A DNA stretch of 64,000 bases from JBGAJN01 sp044224905 (lineage in GTDB: Bacteria; Verrucomicrobiota; Verrucomicrobiia; Limisphaerales; JBGAJN01): positions 1,116,001-1,180,000 of the forward strand of contig JBGAJN010000002.1 in NCBI GenBank assembly GCA_044224905.1, written 5' to 3'. The number at the start of each line of letters is the position of its first letter. The stretch's first letter is position 1. A program made the position numbers and the translations under genes. The notes below the pieces were generated by a model that was not told where the DNA came from, did no database searches, and saw only the letters and a program-made list of their open reading frames with translations. Shown piece by piece: positions 59,795-64,000 of this stretch.

Positions 59795-60808
59795 CTACTG
59801 GGTGAGCAAGTCCAGCGCGCTGATGCCGCCGCTGGCAAGCTCCCAACGACCGCTGCGTTTGCTCACCAACTTGCGGCACGGGCAGCGGTTGTATTCGGCT
59901 TCGTTGACGGAGAGCAGGTGATACTTCGATTTGCTCTTCAGCTCTGAGGCGGCGCGCGGGACGATTTTGAAGGGCAGCCCGAAATAAGTGAGGGAAATTT
60001 CATACGCCGCCACGCCTTCTTTGTCCGCAATCGGATTTCGCCACACGAGCGGTGCGTACCGTTTCAGAAACGAAAAATCGGTGCGCCGGACCATCACCCG
60101 GCACATTTCCGTTTGCCCACGCAGATAATTTACGAGGCTGAATTTGTCGCCCTGATCCTTCTGGGCGAGGAACACTTCGCGAGGATCACAGCCGATCAGG
60201 TTGTGGCCGTTGAACAGGCCATGATCATTGCGATCTTTGGGAAAGTTGGATTTGTACCACGTGGCGAAGCGGTCGCTGACGAAGAAGTTCAGTTCGAAGT
60301 GAACGTGGGCGCGGTCACGGGAGATGCCTTCACGCGTGTTGGTTGAGCGTCCGAGCGTGGCAATGTTTTCGCCGGCGCGAACTTCCTGGCCGACTTTCAA
60401 ATCCGCACGGATCTCACGGAGGTGCGCGTAGAGGGAGTAAATTTCCAGGCCCTCGATGTGGTGGCGAATGACGAGATAGTTGCCGTAATTCGAGAGGGCG
60501 GATTTTTTGCTGAAGTAAACAACCGTACCGTCCGCGGTGGCTTGGACGGGATCGATCGGTTCGCCGCGCTTGTCGCGTTGCTGGCACTTGATGTCGAGAC
60601 CTTCGTGAAATTGGCGACCGTCGGAGCGGACGCATCCAAACGTTCCGCTGGTCCACGGTTTGCCGATGGTGCCGACGAAGAATTTCTCCTCTGCGCCGGA
60701 GGCAAAGAGGTTGCGGTTCGCTGTGGGCAGTTGAAACGGTTGCGCCAGCAGACTCGTCGCGGCATAGACTCCCGAGATCGCGAGCAGGATTGACGTGCGA
60801 CGATTCAC
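59795..60808 (-). CDS. M23 (LytM) family metallopeptidase, secreted
   Basis: 337 residues with signal peptide (SILLAISGVYAATSLLA). LytM zinc motif: His68 and Asp72 in FHEGLDIK, and HVHFEL near 175. The C-terminal part (about 225-337) is unassigned. It probably cleaves peptidoglycan cross-links or regulates an amidase. It is downstream of a lipoprotein gene by 6 bases, on the same strand. Confidence 0.88.
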   Translation of the reverse strand: MNRRTSILLAISGVYAATSLLAQPFQLPTANRNLFASGAEEKFFVGTIGKPWTSGTFGCVRSDGRQFHEGLDIKCQQRDKRGEPIDPVQATADGTVVYFSKKSALSNYGNYLVIRHHIEGLEIYSLYAHLREIRADLKVGQEVRAGENIATLGRSTNTREGISRDRAHVHFELNFFVSDRFATWYKSNFPKDRNDHGLFNGHNLIGCDPREVFLAQKDQGDKFSLVNYLRGQTEMCRVMVRRTDFSFLKRYAPLVWRNPIADKEGVAAYEISLTYFGLPFKIVPRAASELKSKSKYHLLSVNEAEYNRCPCRKLVSKRSGRWELASGGISALDLLTQ

Positions 60809-60814
60809 GACAAA

Positions 60815-61336
60815 TTAAAGGCTGGAGCTGTTCTTCAACTTTTTGATCACGTTGGCGAGGCCCCGCACGAGGCGCTCGCATTCTTCGCGGGACGCATCGG
60901 GCGTGAAGATGATTACGCCATCGCTGATGCGCTTGGTGATCTTGGGCGCGCCGAGCCAGCGCGGGTCCGGAAATTGGCTGAACACGGCGTAGTGCCGGCC
61001 TTTGTTGGCGGTGGTGACCATTTCGAGAACGCGGCGACCGTGATCATTGAGTTCGATCCTGAGCGAGAAGCTTCCCGGCGCGTCTTCAATGGTCGCTTTT
61101 TCGATGTCGCGTTCGTCAATGAATCCCAGATCCTCGACATTGATCACGACGGGATTGGAGCGGATGACCTGAATCGGGTGACTCTTTCCAGTGGCATCGG
61201 CGTTGGTCTCGAGGTGGAGGCGCAGGCTGCTTTCTTCTTTTTTTCGTTTGCGCTCTTCGGGGGTGCCGCAACCGATCGCGAACAGCATGGCTGCAAGCAG
61301 TAAATAGGTATTGAACGCCTGCGGGCGAATCTTCAT
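60815..61336 (-). CDS. Lipoprotein with SecD-P1-like domain
   Basis: 173 residues from the ATG at 61336 (a start 7 codons earlier is possible). Lipobox LLAAMLFAIGC, then a charged linker EERKRKKEE. The mature domain (NVEDLGFIDERDIEKATIED, LRIELNDHGRRVLEMVT) resembles the P1 head repeat of SecD-type proteins. Role unknown; likely envelope-related with the M23 peptidase. Confidence 0.65.
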   Translation of the reverse strand: MKIRPQAFNTYLLLAAMLFAIGCGTPEERKRKKEESSLRLHLETNADATGKSHPIQVIRSNPVVINVEDLGFIDERDIEKATIEDAPGSFSLRIELNDHGRRVLEMVTTANKGRHYAVFSQFPDPRWLGAPKITKRISDGVIIFTPDASREECERLVRGLANVIKKLKNSSSL

Positions 61337-61380
61337 AGTCAAATTCAACATCAACACGGGTTGAGATAAGTAACAAATCT

Positions 61381-61491
61381 ATGGGCAAGCAATACAACAA
61401 AATCGAAAAGCGTCGTCGTCGCGTGAGCTACCTCAAGCGCAAAAAGACCTTGGCTAAAACCAAGACCAAGTCGAAGGCTAAGAAAGCCTGA
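61381..61491 (+). CDS. 36-residue highly basic protein
   Basis: Sequence starts MGKQYNKIEKRRRRVSYLKR and continues Lys/Thr/Ala-rich to AKKA. Composition resembles very small ribosomal proteins or RNA-binding peptides. A clean intrinsic terminator follows at 61511-61537, which supports a real short gene. It is divergent from the lipoprotein gene. No clear Shine-Dalgarno. I have the impression that similar short proteins occur in other Verrucomicrobia, but this was not checked. Confidence 0.7.
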   Translation: MGKQYNKIEKRRRRVSYLKRKKTLAKTKTKSKAKKA

Positions 61492-61510
61492 GTCCCAGCG
61501 AACCTTTTTG

Positions 61511-61537
61511 AGCCACCCATTCACGGGTGGCTTTTTT
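61511..61537 (+). terminator. Intrinsic terminator after the 36-residue gene
   Basis: Stem AGCCACCC / GGGTGGCT with a 6-nt loop and a run of six T. Confidence 0.9.
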
Positions 61538-61631
61538 GTTGGGTCGATTGCGAAATTCGCCCCGAGGAACTTGTTCACACTCGGAAAACTTCCAACGATT
61601 CGGCGGTGAACAACTTCGTTGAGGTCGTGCG

Positions 61632-61660
61632 AAAGCCCCAATCCTGCTTGGGGCTTTTGC
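61632..61660. terminator. Second intrinsic terminator, possibly bidirectional
   Basis: Stem AAAGCCCCA / TGGGGCTTT with an 8-nt loop and T-rich sequence after it. It lies about 95 bases beyond the preceding terminator, so a short RNA could be encoded between them. Confidence 0.75.
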
Positions 61661-61742
61661 ATTTTAAGAGAAAGGCATCACACGCGTTTTCCCGTGCACA
61701 AGGTGTGGACAAGTGTTCGTTTAAGGAAATCCGGAAAATGTT

Positions 61743-62625
61743 AATATGACTCCAGTTCATTGAAAGAACTGGAGTGGTTGGAGACGGTCGAAAGATAGTC
61801 TGCAAAGCTTCAGGGATAATCCCAGGTGACTGGGGAATGGTGCGACCAGGCTGGTTGGTCGGGCCCCTCGGGAAGTTCCGCCGCAAGGCAGGACGGATGA
61901 GGCAGTATTCACCAGTTCCTCTGGCGACGTTCGCGCGTCGTCGGTAAACGCGAAAAAGGAACTTGGCGACAAGGAACGATGAGAAACCGTTCCGAGTTGA
62001 GTGAAGTAGTTCCGGGACGTTTCGGTCCGGAACGAATCGCAGTTACCCAGAGGGTAATCGGTTGCTACTGTGTTTCAGCACGGGGCGCGTGACTCTGGCG
62101 TTCTCTTCGGAGATCAGCCAAACGAAAGCCGCCGAAAGGCGGACAAAGTGAGCAAGCGCACCGGGAAGGGCACGAGTTCTCGGCAGGAGCCGTGAAAACC
62201 TTCCAAAACGCCGGCGAGGTTGCAAACAACGCCGCTGGCTGGTGAGCAAAAAGCAACCTGAGAGATAAGAGGTCAGACCCGTGGCACGGGGCCAACGCAT
62301 CGGCAAAACCGGTGGCCGACCCCGCGCTAACTGGACAAGACGCGGAGCAGAAATCATCAACGTGTCTTGCCCTGGTCCGCAGGCCGGTGGCGCAACCATC
62401 AGCCGAAGCGGGCTAAGAGGCCTCGCTCAAAAATTCAGCGTGCGCAAGCCGCTGGACGGCCCTGCTATGAGGCCGATGACTCCGCTTGCTGTGGAGAATG
62501 GCGTCGGGAAGCCGGCAGCCTTTGAAAAATGGCGCCCAATGTCGGCCCGGGAAAGAGAGAGTGGCGAACTCCCATCCCCCATTTCGTCCCCGTTCGGTCG
62601 CAAGACCGGGCGGGGACATTTGTTT
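61743..62625 (+). ncRNA. Candidate large structured RNA (about 880 nt)
   Basis: No plausible gene lies here on either strand, yet the sequence is dense in stable hairpins: ACTCCAGTTC with its complement (61749-61775), GTTCC..GGAAC with bulge (62009-62033), TTACCC-aga-GGGTAA (62043-62057), CCGCC-GAAA-GGCGG (62129-62142), AGGTTGC..GCAACCT (62217-62258), CAAGAC..GTCTTG (62335-62369). Long-range CGGGCC (61860-61865) with GGCCCG (62544-62549) is possible. GNRA loops recur and a terminator ends it. It is not RNase P, tmRNA, SRP or rRNA by the motifs I know. Strand is inferred from the terminator. Confidence 0.5.
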
Positions 62626-62626
62626 T
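62586..62626 (+). terminator. Terminator hairpin of the candidate RNA
   Basis: Two stacked stems, GTCCCCG / CGGGGAC enclosing CGGTC-GCAA-GACCG, followed by ATTTGTTTTC. It also sits at the end of the convergent minus-strand gene. Confidence 0.7.
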
Positions 62627-63384
62627 CAACCGTGGTAAGCCTGTTGCCACTCGGCGGGGAGATTCAAAATCGCCAGCGCGCCACCGCCGCGACTCGTCAC
62701 CACATTCGGGTCGTGCGAGAAACGCGGCAACACCGTGGAAAGTTTCCCAAACGAATCGAGGCCTACGTATTTCCGCGCCGCACTCTGGGCATACTTCATC
62801 GGATCCTGCACGTTGAGCGGAACGTTGACGCGCACTCCATCGAACGCCGCCTCACCGAGCAGGTGCAATTCGGTAGTCACCTTCCGAGCCGATTTCAAAT
62901 CGCTCAGGTTTTGAAAGTCCATGTCCCAATTCAATTTCGGATCAATGAAGTTCGCTTCCAGTTCAAGCGTATAGTAGATGCCGTTGCGCTGATGAAATTT
63001 CAGCCGCGCGTCATTCGTGCGCAGCTTCGGGAAATCCTCTTCCGATTTGAAAGTCGACCACACCTCTACTTCGAGCCGTGTCGAGCCGCTCTCGGAGTCA
63101 AATGTCGATTCGGACATGGAACGCCAGTCGAATGGCAGCGGTTGATTGATGCCGAGGACCGAGACGTGAATCTCATCGGTGTCGGCTGCGCTGCCGGATT
63201 GTTTGCCGGGAGGCAGGCAGGTAAACGAAACGGCGCCGAGAGCGCGATCGCGCCACGCGGCGTTGAGATCCAGGTAAAAAGAGAACTCGCTACAGCGGTT
63301 CAGGACTACGCACGACTGTTCATTCAAACGGAGCATGTCTTCAATTCGTTGCTCCGCGTCTAGCAGGAACTTCGCCGTGGTCAA
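62626..63384 (-). CDS. Hypothetical protein (252 aa)
   Basis: TTG start preceded by GGGAGG at short spacing; an ATG 16 codons later is the alternative. No signal peptide or membrane segment. A mixed alpha/beta protein with segments such as LKFHQRNGIYYTLELEANFIDP, not recognised. It converges with the candidate RNA and is separated from the helicase gene by a terminator. Confidence 0.6.
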   Translation of the reverse strand: MTTAKFLLDAEQRIEDMLRLNEQSCVVLNRCSEFSFYLDLNAAWRDRALGAVSFTCLPPGKQSGSAADTDEIHVSVLGINQPLPFDWRSMSESTFDSESGSTRLEVEVWSTFKSEEDFPKLRTNDARLKFHQRNGIYYTLELEANFIDPKLNWDMDFQNLSDLKSARKVTTELHLLGEAAFDGVRVNVPLNVQDPMKYAQSAARKYVGLDSFGKLSTVLPRFSHDPNVVTSRGGGALAILNLPAEWQQAYHG

Positions 63385-63539
63385 AAGCCTCCCAGAGTGT
63401 CTAAGGACAGGACAGATAAACGAGACATCATGTCATTTTTGCGACGCATACATCGCAATTTCGCGAGTCCCCGGCGTGACAGAATATTGTCATATTGGGG
63501 CGAAAGTCGCAGCAATTGCGCACACGCTCCGCAGGAGGA

Positions 63540-63582
63540 AAACAAAGAGGCCTGCCGATCCGCGATTAACGGAGGCAGGCCT
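63540..63582 (-). terminator. Intrinsic terminator of the helicase gene
   Basis: Stem AGGCCTGCC / GGCAGGCCT with a 17-nt loop. On the minus strand it is followed by CTTTGTTTTCC. Confidence 0.75.
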
Positions 63583-63639
63583 TCGGTAGTTCCAATTGAG
63601 TTCCAGCGCGGGTTGGTCCCGCGCTCAGGCGAGAGACGG

Positions 63640-64000
63640 TTACGCGATCTTCACCTTCAACTTGTTCCCTTTGATCCGTGTGCGGTTGAGCTTGGCAATG
63701 ATCGAGTTCGCGTGTTCGCTCGCGACGTCCACAAAAAGATGCCGCTCGCGAATATCCACGACGCCCACTGTAGGACCGGGCAAACCCGTCTCGCCGAGAA
63801 TCGCGCCGACCACGTCGCCGGGTTGCACGCCCATCTCCGCGCCAACGTTCATGTAGAGGCGGGTTTGTTGCGTGGGCGTGCGGCGACTCGGTTTGGCCGC
63901 TGCGGCGCCGGGTTGATCGGCGTAAGGCTTTTTCGGGGCGTAAGGGCCGGGCGCTCGCTCGCGTGAAAAATCTTTCAGCACCTTCGGACGTTGTTTGTCT
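63640..64000 (-). CDS. DEAD-box RNA helicase, C-terminal part (5' end outside window)
   Basis: The frame is open to the right edge. About 120 residues are visible. A basic, Pro/Ala-rich linker is followed by a DbpA-type RNA-binding domain (LYMNVGAEMGVQPGDVVGAI, then VGVVDIRERHLFVDV and the end LKVKIA). This domain ends DbpA/CsdA-type helicases that act in ribosome assembly. The helicase core lies outside the window. Confidence 0.82.
   Translation of the reverse strand, partial: DKQRPKVLKDFSRERAPGPYAPKKPYADQPGAAAAKPSRRTPTQQTRLYMNVGAEMGVQPGDVVGAILGETGLPGPTVGVVDIRERHLFVDVASEHANSIIAKLNRTRIKGNKLKVKIA

Noticed and set aside
61743..62625. Group II intron (sequence GTGCGACC near 61850 resembles an intron start)
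   Set aside because: No domain V hairpin near the 3' end, no reverse transcriptase and no recognisable exon junction.
61743..62625. RNase P RNA or tmRNA
   Set aside because: The conserved GAGGAAAGTCC core of RNase P and the tRNA-like ends of tmRNA are absent.
62281..63363. 360-codon plus-strand frame across the candidate RNA and the 252-residue gene
   Set aside because: Composition is atypical, it crosses a terminator hairpin, and its second half is antisense to a better gene.

Overview
The window looks like chromosomal DNA of a GC-rich verrucomicrobium (Verrucomicrobiota, Limisphaerales/Pedosphaera-like). The assignment rests on gene content, not on a marker search: a sulfatase, a large secreted LamG/glycoside-hydrolase-like protein, Calx-beta and beta-propeller exoproteins, a zinc-ribbon Ser/Thr kinase followed by a sigma factor, a 9-haem cytochrome with PKD domains, and many families of intergenic palindromes.

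Layout. 0-3 kb: C-terminal part of a giant Calx-beta surface protein. 3-8 kb (minus): a four-gene operon with two WXG100-like proteins, a coiled-coil protein and an FtsK/SpoIIIE-type ATPase, resembling a minimal type VII-like secretion locus. 8.2-14.7 kb (plus): a damage-tolerance operon imuA-imuB-GIY-YIG nuclease-dnaE2; imuB and dnaE2 both carry in-frame palindromic repeat insertions. 14.7-17.6 kb: divergent multihaem cytochrome and ArsR regulator with an operator touching the arsR start codon. 18-19.6 kb: gatB. 19.6-27.2 kb (minus): a sigma-54 two-component regulon. An NtrC-type regulator, two paralogous secreted coiled-coil proteins, a beta-barrel protein and a sensor kinase are linked by two matching -24/-12 promoters, each with a pair of matching upstream palindromes. 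27.3 kb: mpl.

28.9-37 kb is an accessory island. Small unrelated minus-strand genes (membrane proteins, a lipoprotein, a secretin-domain fragment, a lone EF-G domain IV) are separated by recurrent elements whose ends look like integron attC sites. No integrase is in the window, so it resembles an orphan cassette array. It is bordered by a plus-strand SUKH-like gene, a collagen-like gene and a 21-bp tandem repeat.

40-43 kb: an HTH/metallo-beta-lactamase protein, ilvN and ilvC with a promoter and terminator. 42.8-49.9 kb: a type II secretion/type IV pilus module (ATPase, PilM/N-like fusion, PilO-like, secretin, and a convergent GspC/PilP-like gene). 50-53 kb: kinase plus sigma factor. 53-61 kb: polysaccharide and envelope enzymes (LamG hydrolase, sulfatase, M23 peptidase, lipoprotein). 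61.4-62.6 kb: a 36-residue basic protein, terminators, and a stretch of about 880 nt without genes that is full of stable hairpins and ends in a terminator, probably a large structured RNA. The window ends in the 3' part of a DEAD-box helicase gene.
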